The notes: a model not told the origin generated them from the letters alone. 64,000 bases of DNA from Phoenicibacter congonensis (GCF_900169485.1 NZ_LT821227.1:248001-312000); one strand, 5' to 3'. Counted from the stretch's first letter, positions 37,848 through 46,581 are shown. Numbers and translations are program-made.

Positions 37848-37915
37848 ATCTTTTCCTTATAGAGCGTCTAAAAGTCCAGTTCGTGTGATGCGAGAGATGA
37901 GCAAAGCGTAGGTTA

Positions 37916-40030
37916 TTACGCTTTGCCTCCCACCAAAGTTTCTCCTGTGAAGTGCCAGTTGTTGAAATCGGTTGAGTCACCTTCGATTTTGTAGTGGAAC
38001 ATCGAGTGTGAATAACGTCCATCAGAAGAAATCATCCAAAAATCACGCACGTTCATGCTTGGGTCGTCTTCAAAAATGGTTGATCCATATTTAGAGTAGT
38101 TTTGCCCCATAGCGCTTAGTATTGTCGCCATTAGTTGCGAATGGCTAACTGGTGAGTCGGTTCTTACTACGTTTCCTTCCCCTGTTCCACTCTTTTTAGC
38201 GAACATAATTGGAGTAGTAGCGTAATCAGGCAAATCCTCTGAGGAATGCCAGTTGCCATGGTCTGAAGTAATAATTATTGTTGCGTTGTCATAAAGGCCT
38301 TTTTCCTTTAATTGTTTCAAGTATTCGTTGACGATGTGAATTGCGGCGCGCGCCTGCGTAGTTTCGTCGGAATTGCCAACACCAACATCTTCTGCATTTT
38401 CATTCAGATAATATGGATCGTGATCGCCGTTTAGGTGAATTAGTCTAAATGCGCCGTTGTAGCCACGGTCGTCTACTGTGATTCCTGAATCTTTGAGTTT
38501 TTCATAATAGCGAACATCATCTGTAACGTGGACGGTATCTGCTGGCGAGCCGTCGGATTGGTATGAGATAACGTTTCTGTTTATGTCATCGGTGTAGAAG
38601 CGGAAGCGCTCTTTGAAAACCCAAGGTGCATCACGATATAGAGAACACTTAATTAGCGACTTCACTGCGTTTTCAACGTTGATATTCATGCTGCTCAAAG
38701 GGTGAATGTTTATTGTGTTAGAAGCAACATACTTCTGTGAATCTTCGTCGCTCATTTTGTTTAGTTGCAGGTCGGGACTGTAAATTCCAACTGAATAGTT
38801 GGAATCATGCATGTCTTTGAGGAAAGTAGACCTTTTGTATCTAGTTTCTCTGTAGTGAACTAGGTCCTCACCCTCATCTGGATGAACTCCTGTCAGCATA
38901 TATGGAATGGCATTGTTCGTTGGAATCATTACGCTGTTTGAATTGTGGAAATAGGTAAATCCCTGCCACTCATTGAGTGCATCTGGATATTCTTGCAACA
39001 CCCTGTCCATTGTTTTTGTGTCAAATCTGTCAAGCACAAACATGATTACATTGTTTTTGCTTGAAACTTCGTTCATTCCATCTTCTGTAATTTGTGTTGG
39101 TCCCAAATCGCTTGAATAACTTCTCTCAGTAATTTGGTTTGCGAACAGGCTACCAACCCCAACGGCCTGCACGAAAATCAAAACGATGGAGATGGCGGCT
39201 GCAAAACCCTGGAAGCGACTGCGGTTTATGTTTGAAACTAATGCGATACCAACAATGAGAACAATCCAAACTATGAGTGAGACAATCATCATCGTTTTAT
39301 GGTCACCCCAGAAATCAACTTCGCGACCGTCTGCAGATGGAAGCCCATTGTTCATAAACATAGCTTGTATGTAGAAACAGAGGCTCACAGCAAAAGCAAG
39401 AGCAAGCAAAACTGTAAATAGTTTTCCTCTGAATAAAGACAGCACAATAGCTGTGATTAAAATTACAATTATTGTGAACACGGCCATTGGAATTGCGATG
39501 TCGCTTAACGCAAAACTTAAAGAGCCACCTGCACCTGCGACTATCTCATATGGGGCGACAATGCCGAGGGTAAATCCTCCAAACGTGCAAACTATTAAAG
39601 AAAGAATGAAACGACGGAACCATCCTGGTTCTATTCCCTTGTCCTCTTTTTTCTCTCCCTTTTCTTTTTTCACGAAGATAGAAGTTTTTCTTGCTTCAAT
39701 TGTGTGACGGTCCTCTTCAGCAATGATTGGGTTGCCGCTTTCGTCTACTCTGCACCATGCAGGGTCAACTTCTTTCCCCGCATTTTCATCAATTCCAAGC
39801 GCTTTAACAAGTTTTTTTCTTGTTCGACGAAATGCCACGCCAAGCACAGTGGATAGCGCAACAGCCACGCCTGCCAATGCCTGAATAGTGTAGGTCATAA
39901 CTGACGGATCTACATATGCCCAGGCAACGTTTGAGAACAACGGCAGTGTTGTCGCGGCAAGCACTAAACATGCGAACACATCAAAAGAAATGAGCACTAG
40001 GCGCCTGCAGTCTAAATTAGTTTTCTGCAT
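37916..40030 (-). CDS. Membrane-anchored sulfatase/LtaS-fold phosphotransferase
   Basis: This 704-residue protein has an N-terminal segment (about 12-40), a helix with the AYVDPSVMTYTIQALAGV motif, a charged cytoplasmic loop, then four to five membrane segments (about 140-300) and an outside catalytic domain (about 330-690). The domain begins NNVIMFVLDRFDTKTMD, as alkaline-phosphatase/sulfatase folds do, with FDT offering a candidate nucleophile Thr, and it carries the late metal motif TSDHGNW. LtaS-like and phosphoethanolamine-transferase enzymes share this plan. The start at 40030 is 1 bp after the stop of the YidC-TagF fusion and has AAAGGTG upstream. Polymer assembly or tailoring of a teichoic acid is the likeliest role; a true sulfatase is less likely given the membrane plan. 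Confidence 0.8.
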   Translation of the reverse strand: MQKTNLDCRRLVLISFDVFACLVLAATTLPLFSNVAWAYVDPSVMTYTIQALAGVAVALSTVLGVAFRRTRKKLVKALGIDENAGKEVDPAWCRVDESGNPIIAEEDRHTIEARKTSIFVKKEKGEKKEDKGIEPGWFRRFILSLIVCTFGGFTLGIVAPYEIVAGAGGSLSFALSDIAIPMAVFTIIVILITAIVLSLFRGKLFTVLLALAFAVSLCFYIQAMFMNNGLPSADGREVDFWGDHKTMMIVSLIVWIVLIVGIALVSNINRSRFQGFAAAISIVLIFVQAVGVGSLFANQITERSYSSDLGPTQITEDGMNEVSSKNNVIMFVLDRFDTKTMDRVLQEYPDALNEWQGFTYFHNSNSVMIPTNNAIPYMLTGVHPDEGEDLVHYRETRYKRSTFLKDMHDSNYSVGIYSPDLQLNKMSDEDSQKYVASNTINIHPLSSMNINVENAVKSLIKCSLYRDAPWVFKERFRFYTDDINRNVISYQSDGSPADTVHVTDDVRYYEKLKDSGITVDDRGYNGAFRLIHLNGDHDPYYLNENAEDVGVGNSDETTQARAAIHIVNEYLKQLKEKGLYDNATIIITSDHGNWHSSEDLPDYATTPIMFAKKSGTGEGNVVRTDSPVSHSQLMATILSAMGQNYSKYGSTIFEDDPSMNVRDFWMISSDGRYSHSMFHYKIEGDSTDFNNWHFTGETLVGGKA

Positions 40031-40031
40031 T

Positions 40032-41945
40032 CTAATCACCTTTCTCTTCCTCATGTTTTTCTGCCTGCTTAGTTAATATTTCCTGCAGTAAATATTCGCC
40101 TGCAACGTTGGCAGATTCACCGATGTTAAAAATCGTTTTATTGCGAATTTCTTTGATTTTGTCATGCCAGCTGCTTTGATGCTCAATCATTTCAGCAAGC
40201 ACATCGCCAATTTCGTTTGCTTTAGCAGGGTCAAGTGATTTTCCAATCTCATTGCGAAGTGTGATGTCGACTGGTTCAATTCCTAAATCTTTCCAATTAG
40301 GATTTGAAACCTTCATTTTAGTGTCCATGAAAACGACTGGTTTGCATGTTGAAAATGCGAATTCTGCTGAGACTGAAGACCAGTCAGTGATCAAAATGTC
40401 GGAAGAAAAAATTGTTTTGTTTGACGAAAAGTCTTTTTCGAAATAGAGTTCATCTTCTGACACATTTTCATAATTTGCTTGAAGTGCTTTCCAACGTGCT
40501 CCATAACGTTTTGTGTATTCTGGATGTGGTCTCACAATAATTTTCCAACCACGTCCGAGCATCGATTTGAGCATGTCATCAATGCACGAGTCTAAAATGC
40601 AATCCTCTTGCCATGATGGTGCAATCAAAATTGTTGGCTTGTCATTACCCGAAGTCAGTTCTGAGAATGCTTCAATCTCTTCGTCAAGCAACGGATAACC
40701 GCACTCGACAAGGTTTTTTGCAGACAGGTTATATATTTTTTCTGCTTGTCTAACTTCTTTTACTTGATGAGGTCCTGTGCAAAGCAGAGTGTCGAATTTG
40801 TCATAGGCTTCTTTTCTAGCTGCCAAATGAGTTGAAGTCATGTGATGGAAGAAGAAAACATATTCAATGTCATCGCGAACATAGGAGCGCTTAATGTAGT
40901 AGTTGTCAAAATCTTCAAGTGTCATCGCGACAACATCGGCGTCCATTTTCATCATGAGCGTGATGGCTTTCTTTTGACCGATGTAGTAGGGGCGAATTCG
41001 AGGTTCCGTTTCCGCAATTTTAAAAATTTGATCGTCTGGGTCGTTGGTTACATAATGAATGTTGCCTTTTGAATTCTTTAAGAGATATTCAATTGCGCCT
41101 TTGAAATATTTATAGAAACCACTTCCTTCAGAATAAAAAACCATGTGTTTATCAACAACATGCAAGAATTTCTTGTAATCTCGTTTTTCACGTTTTGCAA
41201 GCGGATCTTTCTGATACCACTTCTTTTTCTCTGCTCCGTCAAGGGACTCTAGCGCTTCTAGTTCTTCGCGACTTGCTTGCAAATCTTCGTAGTCAATGTA
41301 TTTTTTAGGTTTGATACAAATGTTGCAAATTGCCTGAATGATAATTGCTGAGAAGTTAGAGACAATCCAATAAAAGCACATTCCTGCTGCAACAAAAACG
41401 CCAAGAAACAATGACAAGCCAATTGACAAACCGTTGGTCATGTTCTTTTCGGCTTTTGATTGTTCTTTTTGAAGAGGGTTGATTCTGTTTTGCGCGAAGC
41501 CCATAATAACAGCAGAAAGCCCTGCAAGAACAGGCATTATCCAAGAAACTCCGCCGTCTTCAATCGGGACGAGTCCTAAAAATTCTGTTCCTGGCGCGCC
41601 ATTGTCGGTTATGACATGAATCACGTCAACAAGGCCAAACAAAATTAGAACTTGCACTGCAAGGGGGATTAGAGAAAGCATTGGGTGGTAGTGCTTTTCT
41701 TTGTACATCTCATTTTGCTTTTCGCCAATTGTTTCTTTATCGCCATAATATTTTATTTTCAGGCGGTTGAGGGCTGGCATGATTTTTACCATTACGATGC
41801 TGTTCCATTGGCACCAAAGTGACATTGGGAACAGAATTACTTTTGTAATGAGTGTAAATAAAAGGATTGAAATCCACCAGTTTCCAGAAATGTCATAACA
41901 TGGCTGCACTATCAGCATTAGTGCATTGGTGATTGCTTCTATCAA
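40032..41945 (-). CDS. YidC-like membrane module fused to CDP-glycerol glycerophosphotransferase
   Basis: This 637-residue protein is a fusion. Residues 1-215 align with YidC: five hydrophobic segments, SLIPLAVQVLILFGLVDV, and the helix WISILLFTLITKVILFP, in which Lys35 takes the place of the Arg35 of the housekeeping YidC. A charged linker (about 220-265) joins it to a TagF/TagB-type transferase (about 270-620) with KIIVRPHPEY, FSSDILITDWSSVSAEFA and KPVVFMDT, the family's RPHP and D-W/Y-SS motifs. It begins at TTG with GGAG 7 nt before. The enzyme would polymerise or prime glycerol phosphate at the membrane. The membrane module may anchor or channel it rather than insert proteins. Confidence 0.88.
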   Translation of the reverse strand: MIEAITNALMLIVQPCYDISGNWWISILLFTLITKVILFPMSLWCQWNSIVMVKIMPALNRLKIKYYGDKETIGEKQNEMYKEKHYHPMLSLIPLAVQVLILFGLVDVIHVITDNGAPGTEFLGLVPIEDGGVSWIMPVLAGLSAVIMGFAQNRINPLQKEQSKAEKNMTNGLSIGLSLFLGVFVAAGMCFYWIVSNFSAIIIQAICNICIKPKKYIDYEDLQASREELEALESLDGAEKKKWYQKDPLAKREKRDYKKFLHVVDKHMVFYSEGSGFYKYFKGAIEYLLKNSKGNIHYVTNDPDDQIFKIAETEPRIRPYYIGQKKAITLMMKMDADVVAMTLEDFDNYYIKRSYVRDDIEYVFFFHHMTSTHLAARKEAYDKFDTLLCTGPHQVKEVRQAEKIYNLSAKNLVECGYPLLDEEIEAFSELTSGNDKPTILIAPSWQEDCILDSCIDDMLKSMLGRGWKIIVRPHPEYTKRYGARWKALQANYENVSEDELYFEKDFSSNKTIFSSDILITDWSSVSAEFAFSTCKPVVFMDTKMKVSNPNWKDLGIEPVDITLRNEIGKSLDPAKANEIGDVLAEMIEHQSSWHDKIKEIRNKTIFNIGESANVAGEYLLQEILTKQAEKHEEEKGD

Positions 41946-42139
41946 TTGTTACTCCGTAATACTTCTTAGCAAGGAACACACTTGTGCTCAATTAACATAT
42001 TCAACCTTATGAGTTTACCAAAGCGAGCACAGCAATTAAGAAATTAGACCGTGCAGCCCTTTTGTTATCCTCTCACATCTTGTTTATTTTTCAGCAAATC
42101 TTTGTAGCAAGCGAGGTTTGCGCGGAAATCTTTGCTTGT

Positions 42140-43156
42140 TTAGAAGCGATGCTTTTCACTAGAGTTCATTTGGTTTTCGCTCGTCAGTTCATGCCAACTG
42201 GTGAGCAGTCTTTCGCTCACAGCATTTATAACAGCACATCCTGGTTCAGATGTGTGAGTGCAATCGCGAAATTTGCATTGATGTGATAGTTTTGCTATTT
42301 CTGGAAAAGCTTTTTCAATCCCATTTACGCAGTCAATCATTCCTATTGAGCGAAGCCCAGGCATGTCAACAACTCTGTGATTGTCTGTTAGCTCGATTAT
42401 TTCACGTGAAACAGTTGTGTGACGACCTTTGTCGTCAAATTCACGCACTTCGCCTCGCAGGCACAATTCTTCTTCTGCTATTCCGTTGATTAATGATGAT
42501 TTTCCTGCTCCCGATTTTCCAACTAAAATTGTTGTTACGCTTTTTTCGAATAACCTCTCTATTTCAAAATGTTCTTCTTCAATCGTCAAATTATCGTTAC
42601 TCTCTATTTCACAAATTGTAAGACGCTTGCATTTTGCTGACAGTCCATTTAATTCAGTTTTGTAAATGTTGTCGAAAGCAGGCAGAAATTCTTTCACTTC
42701 GCCTAGGTTAGGTTTTGATAGGTCGCATTTAGTAATTATTAAATCTGTTGGGATGTTTGCGTTTTTAGATATTACGAGCATTCTTGCGATATGAGAGAAA
42801 TTTAGTTCGGAAGCAACAGAGCAAATTGCAATTCTGTCAAAATTTGCTGCTAGTGCTTGTTTTTTATTGCGATTAACTGGGTCGTTTCGATACAGTTCAG
42901 TTTTTCGCGGAAGAATTCGATTTATGATTGCGTTTTCTTGGTTGTTGGTAAGCGTGACTTCAACCAAGTCCCCTATTGTTAGCGCCTGCTTTTTTTTCGA
43001 CATTTTCGCACAGAATTCCGCTCGCAGTTTTTTCGAAACACATGTCTTTCCGGTTTGCAATTCACCCTTTAAATCGTTGAAGCCTTCGTCCCTAGATTGC
43101 AGTTCCACTAAGGGGAGACCACGATCGAGCTTGATTACTTCAGCAACTTTTTCCAC
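42140..43156 (-). CDS. rsgA: Ribosome small-subunit GTPase RsgA
   Basis: This 338-residue circularly permuted GTPase checks 30S maturation. The order is OB domain (about 35-90), the G4 TKCD before G1 (GKSGAGKSSLIN), G3 DMPGL, and a C-terminal zinc knuckle with CKFRDCTHTSEPGC. It starts at GTG, sharing bases with the stop of the lipoprotein gene upstream (one-base overlap). A parS-like sequence lies inside the coding region. Last gene of the trkH-lipoprotein-rsgA run. Confidence 0.95.
   Translation of the reverse strand: MEKVAEVIKLDRGLPLVELQSRDEGFNDLKGELQTGKTCVSKKLRAEFCAKMSKKKQALTIGDLVEVTLTNNQENAIINRILPRKTELYRNDPVNRNKKQALAANFDRIAICSVASELNFSHIARMLVISKNANIPTDLIITKCDLSKPNLGEVKEFLPAFDNIYKTELNGLSAKCKRLTICEIESNDNLTIEEEHFEIERLFEKSVTTILVGKSGAGKSSLINGIAEEELCLRGEVREFDDKGRHTTVSREIIELTDNHRVVDMPGLRSIGMIDCVNGIEKAFPEIAKLSHQCKFRDCTHTSEPGCAVINAVSERLLTSWHELTSENQMNSSEKHRF
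42398..42413. promoter_or_regulatory. parS-like site inside rsgA
   Basis: TATTTCACGTGAAACA is one base from the consensus and encodes part of the TTVSREI sequence of RsgA. It may be a real outlying parS or a codon coincidence. Confidence 0.4.
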
Positions 43157-44037
43157 TAGTTGTCCTCAATATCTTCATCTGTCTCAGCTTGGGCAAGTTC
43201 TGCCCTTTTTCGTTTCGCGAGGTAGAGATAAAAACCAGACATAATTCCGCCGAAAATTAGCATACAAATTCCAAAAGAGAGTCCTTGTGCATCAAATTCA
43301 GGATTGACTTCATTGCCTACTGCTTTTATACTTGAGCTCTCTGCATGTACATCGCATAGTCCGTCGTGCTGAGGGCATGCGATATTAAACACACCTCGCA
43401 CTTTTAATGTGGTCCCACGTTTCCCATAGGCACCATATGTGTCTATTAAATTGGTGGTGTTTTCGGTGCAATAAACTGATATTGTGCTGAATTTATCCTT
43501 TTCCTCTGCCTGCAATGTTATCCAATAGTGACCTTCTTCAAAGCCTACTGTGCGTCTGTCGCCAATCACTTCTCCCACGATTTGCACTGTTTGCCCATCA
43601 AGGATGTTAGCGGAAGAGTCCTGCAACTCAGCAATTGACGTGTCATAGAGAAAAGAAGAATCTGCATCTTGCGATGGATTCACTTTGTTTGTTGGAGTTA
43701 GGGCTTGCGGATCTGCAATTCCACCTGCGTCATTTCTTGCTTTTAATTCACAACCAGTGAGTGACATTGTCATTAAAAGCGATAGGAATGCGAGCGCTAT
43801 GGGTTCAAAAAATCTTTGCTTAGTAGATGAGCGATGTTGAGTCTTTGTAGTTTCAGCGTTCCAGCCAGTGAACTTGCAATTTTGAGCAGTGTTATTGCTA
43901 ATTACTGCGCTCAAAGAAAATCTATTCCTATCTTTATTTTCAGAAAAGTTTTCTTTCTGAAAATTTGTGCGCTTCCTGAGTACGCTTAATTTGCGTGAAT
44001 TGAAAAACTCTTTATTTTTAGAAGTCCTTAAACTCAT
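43156..44037 (-). CDS. Lipoprotein with OB-like domain and C-terminal membrane helix
   Basis: This 293-residue protein has an unusual 75-residue Ser/Lys/Arg-rich leader before a hydrophobic signal (PIALAFLSLLMTMSLTGC) with lipobox LTGC. Residues about 125-235 look like an OB-fold strand set (LDGQTVQIVGEVIGD, HYWITLQ, STISVYC, TLKVRGVF), ending before a second hydrophobic segment (SFGICMLIFGGIMSGFYLYLA) and a charged tail. So it could be held at both ends. The ATG at 44037 has AAAGGT upstream, which supports the long leader. It sits between trkH and rsgA. The function is unknown. Confidence 0.65.
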   Translation of the reverse strand: MSLRTSKNKEFFNSRKLSVLRKRTNFQKENFSENKDRNRFSLSAVISNNTAQNCKFTGWNAETTKTQHRSSTKQRFFEPIALAFLSLLMTMSLTGCELKARNDAGGIADPQALTPTNKVNPSQDADSSFLYDTSIAELQDSSANILDGQTVQIVGEVIGDRRTVGFEEGHYWITLQAEEKDKFSTISVYCTENTTNLIDTYGAYGKRGTTLKVRGVFNIACPQHDGLCDVHAESSSIKAVGNEVNPEFDAQGLSFGICMLIFGGIMSGFYLYLAKRKRAELAQAETDEDIEDN

Positions 44038-44049
44038 GACAGTTGACCT

Positions 44050-45630
44050 TTAACTCTTCTGCAACTCGTCATCTGAAAACTTGGGGTTCATGAATTTAGA
44101 TGATCGTCCCTCACGCTTAAGTATTCGTTTATTAGGCTTAAAGCTCGCTATAGATTGGGCAATGATTGCCAGCAACGCGATAAATTCTAAACGTCCAGCC
44201 CACATTAAAATAATGTAGATGACCTCAAGGCTAATTGGCATTCCAGCATTTGCGATGCCACATGTGATTCCTCCATTTGATGTCAGCGTAATCGATTCAA
44301 ACATCGACTTTGTTGCGTCGTATCCATGGGTGATTCCTGCAAGAGTTCCAATCACAAATGCAATGATGAACAAGACAAAAATCGTCATTGAATTTTTAAC
44401 GGTGGTCGCGTCTAGAACTCGCCTTCCTGTGTGAAGGTAGTGCATTGATAGTTTTGCTGTTGATGGCGAAACGGCTTCTTTTATCGTCAGCACAAGTGAT
44501 TTGAAAATAACCCCAATTCTCACAAACTTGATGCCGCCCGCGGTGCTTCCTGCAGATCCACCGACAGCCATAATCAAGGCAAGTGTGATGAAAGCCCCAG
44601 ACGACAGAACCGCGTTTAGTTGAGTCTGGTTTAAAACGGTTAGGCCTGTGGTTGAAAAAGCCGTGATAATCGTAAATGTGCCGCGGTGTATCAAAGATGG
44701 TAGCGTGTTGAAATAGTTGCTTTGTGTTGCCGTAGCGGTGAATATAATCATCATTATTACGAGCCAGATAGCACCCGTTTTCGTTTCGATGTCATTAAAA
44801 AACATCATTGGCTTGCCCTTGAAAATCCAATATATGATGTTGAAGCTCACAGTGCCAATAATCATTACAAGCATGCACACAAATTCAATCGACAGTGAGT
44901 TGTAATACATTAGCGAATCACTCATTGGTGAAAACCCACCTGTTGTATACGCTGAAATTGACATCCACAAAGATTGCAGAAAAGCGCGCGATGGCTCAAG
45001 TCCGTCGTGAACCATCAGCAAAAAAAGCACAAGTGTTGAAAACATAACAATGATTAATGTGATTCTAATGATGAAACGCGTGGCGGCGACTATGTTGGGG
45101 ATAACGTGTTCATCTCTTCCTTCGCCTTGGAATAGAGCCGTAGAGGTTCCTTTTCCGAAGATTCCGAGCGAAAGTGCAACTACAATAATTCCAAGGCCCC
45201 CGGTGAAGTGCATCATGAAACGAAACATGTTGTCGGCGTTAGATAGATGATCAAGGTCGACCAAAACTGAGGCACCTGTCGTGGTGTAGCCTGAAACAGC
45301 ATCGAAAAGTGCGTCGGTGTATTGCACAAAATGCCCTGAATAGTAAAGCGTAAATGAAGCAGCAATTGACAAAAACATCCAGGAAAAACCTGTGACTGCA
45401 ACTGCCTGCTGTTTGGTGAGTTTTTCGGGCGACACTTTGGCAAGGCTTAAAATGGCACCTATTGCAATGCATGCCCCAATTGAAGTTGTGTATCTTGCCA
45501 ACGGATTCCATTCTTGGAAAACAATCGCTGTTACAACTGACGGCAGCATTATTACTGCAGATCCGATTAGCAAAAACCCAAGGTAGTGCACAATCACTCT
45601 CACATCTTCAAATGTATAACGTGACCACAT
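44050..45630 (-). CDS. trkH: Potassium uptake channel subunit TrkH/KtrB type
   Basis: This 526-residue protein has the four M1-P-M2 repeats of the Trk/Ktr family. The four filter loops can be read as SGYTTTGAS, SAYTTGGFS, AFSTTGL and TSNGGITCG. The C-terminal tail is basic. It would move K+ with Na+ or H+ and needs an RCK regulatory ring (TrkA/KtrA), which is not encoded in the window. Its ATG immediately follows the stop of a 47-codon membrane peptide (TAAATG) with GGTGA 9 nt upstream. Confidence 0.93.
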   Translation of the reverse strand: MWSRYTFEDVRVIVHYLGFLLIGSAVIMLPSVVTAIVFQEWNPLARYTTSIGACIAIGAILSLAKVSPEKLTKQQAVAVTGFSWMFLSIAASFTLYYSGHFVQYTDALFDAVSGYTTTGASVLVDLDHLSNADNMFRFMMHFTGGLGIIVVALSLGIFGKGTSTALFQGEGRDEHVIPNIVAATRFIIRITLIIVMFSTLVLFLLMVHDGLEPSRAFLQSLWMSISAYTTGGFSPMSDSLMYYNSLSIEFVCMLVMIIGTVSFNIIYWIFKGKPMMFFNDIETKTGAIWLVIMMIIFTATATQSNYFNTLPSLIHRGTFTIITAFSTTGLTVLNQTQLNAVLSSGAFITLALIMAVGGSAGSTAGGIKFVRIGVIFKSLVLTIKEAVSPSTAKLSMHYLHTGRRVLDATTVKNSMTIFVLFIIAFVIGTLAGITHGYDATKSMFESITLTSNGGITCGIANAGMPISLEVIYIILMWAGRLEFIALLAIIAQSIASFKPNKRILKREGRSSKFMNPKFSDDELQKS

Positions 45631-45774
45631 TTAAAATTTCACCGTTGTAATGATTGTTGTGATTGCGGTTACTGCCCAAAGGACAAATATTAAACAAATG
45701 ATTGAAAGCAAAAAAGAAGCAATCGAAAAAACAACTTCTCTAGCTGGGATTTTTGTCTTCTTTGTTTTTGGCAT
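45631..45774 (-). CDS. 47-residue single-pass membrane peptide upstream of trkH
   Basis: ATG at 45774 opens 47 codons ending directly against the trkH ATG. The peptide is basic at the N-terminus (MPKTKKTKIPAR) followed by one hydrophobic segment (FSIASFLLSIICLIFVLWAV) and a short Thr-rich tail ending KF. No ribosome binding site precedes it; TAAAAT on the minus strand at 45789-45784 is placed for a nearly leaderless transcript. The abutting stop/start implies translational coupling. Small subunits of K+ transporters such as KdpF offer a precedent, but no homology is claimed. Confidence 0.6.
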   Translation of the reverse strand: MPKTKKTKIPAREVVFSIASFLLSIICLIFVLWAVTAITTIITTVKF

Positions 45775-45783
45775 AGCAAGAAC

Positions 45784-45822
45784 ATTTTACATCACACGCT
45801 GGTAAAATGATTGGGTTATAAT
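45784..45822. promoter_or_regulatory. Divergent -10 boxes between trkH operon and CBS gene
   Basis: TAAAAT on the minus strand (45784-45789) serves the trkH side, and TATAAT on the plus strand (45817-45822) serves the CBS gene. Only 63 bp separate the two start codons, and neither has a good -35 hexamer. Confidence 0.5.
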
Positions 45823-45837
45823 GTAGTGACGCTTCTC

Positions 45838-46581
45838 ATGGAACTAACTTTCACGTTAAACGATGTTGACATATCCAGTTTGAGCGACACGCAACGTCGC
45901 ATGATTGAAGACATTGTGCATCTGGGCAGCACAGTGGCTAGTGAAATTTGCACGCCTCGCGTTGACATGATAAACGTTGACTGCGATGAAAGCGTGAGAG
46001 TTGCCATGGAGCGTATGCGCGGAACTGGATATTCTCGTCTACCAGTCACACATTCCGACAGCGATGAGATTGTTGGAATTGTTCATTACAAGGATTTAAT
46101 ATCGGCCGCCCTCGACGGCGATTCTGATATTTCATGTTCAAAATTCATGTATCGACCGAAATATGTTCCGGAGTCAAAAGATGTAATTAAGCTTCTTGAA
46201 GAAATGCAAGTTGAGCATTGCCAGATGGCAATTGTGATTGATGAATATGGTGGAACAGAGGGTCTCATCACCGTTGAAGACATTGTGGAAGAAATTGTTG
46301 GCGAAATTGTAGACGAAACTGACGATGAAGAAGCTCTACTCGAGCGCATTAACGACACAACGTGGCGAGTTGACGGAAAATGCCCTGTTAAGTTTGCTGA
46401 GCAGTATGGATGGCCTGTTAAAGAAGCTGAAGATTATGAAACAATTGCAGGGTGGTTGCTCGATGAAATTGACTCTGTCCCAACGGCTGGCGAAGAATTT
46501 GAATTTGATGGATATTCTTTCAAAATCGAAAAGATGAGACGAAACAGAATTCAGTCAATACGCATTGAAAAGCAGGCTTAA
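45838..46581 (+). CDS. CBS-pair / CorC_HlyC protein without membrane domain
   Basis: This 247-residue protein has two CBS domains (about 35-160; TPRVDMINVD, GYSRLPV, IVGIVHYKDL, then CQMAIVIDEYGGTEGLITVEDIVEEIVGEI) and a C-terminal CorC_HlyC domain (about 175-240, ETIAGWLLDEI). The DUF21/CNNM membrane domain of the full exporters is missing, as in CorC. CBS domains bind adenine nucleotides or Mg-ATP. The ATG at 45838 is preferred to an upstream TTG because a TATAAT box overlaps the codons between them. There is no ribosome binding site, so translation is probably from a very short leader. A role in Mg/Co homeostasis is inferred. Confidence 0.8.
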   Translation: MELTFTLNDVDISSLSDTQRRMIEDIVHLGSTVASEICTPRVDMINVDCDESVRVAMERMRGTGYSRLPVTHSDSDEIVGIVHYKDLISAALDGDSDISCSKFMYRPKYVPESKDVIKLLEEMQVEHCQMAIVIDEYGGTEGLITVEDIVEEIVGEIVDETDDEEALLERINDTTWRVDGKCPVKFAEQYGWPVKEAEDYETIAGWLLDEIDSVPTAGEEFEFDGYSFKIEKMRRNRIQSIRIEKQA

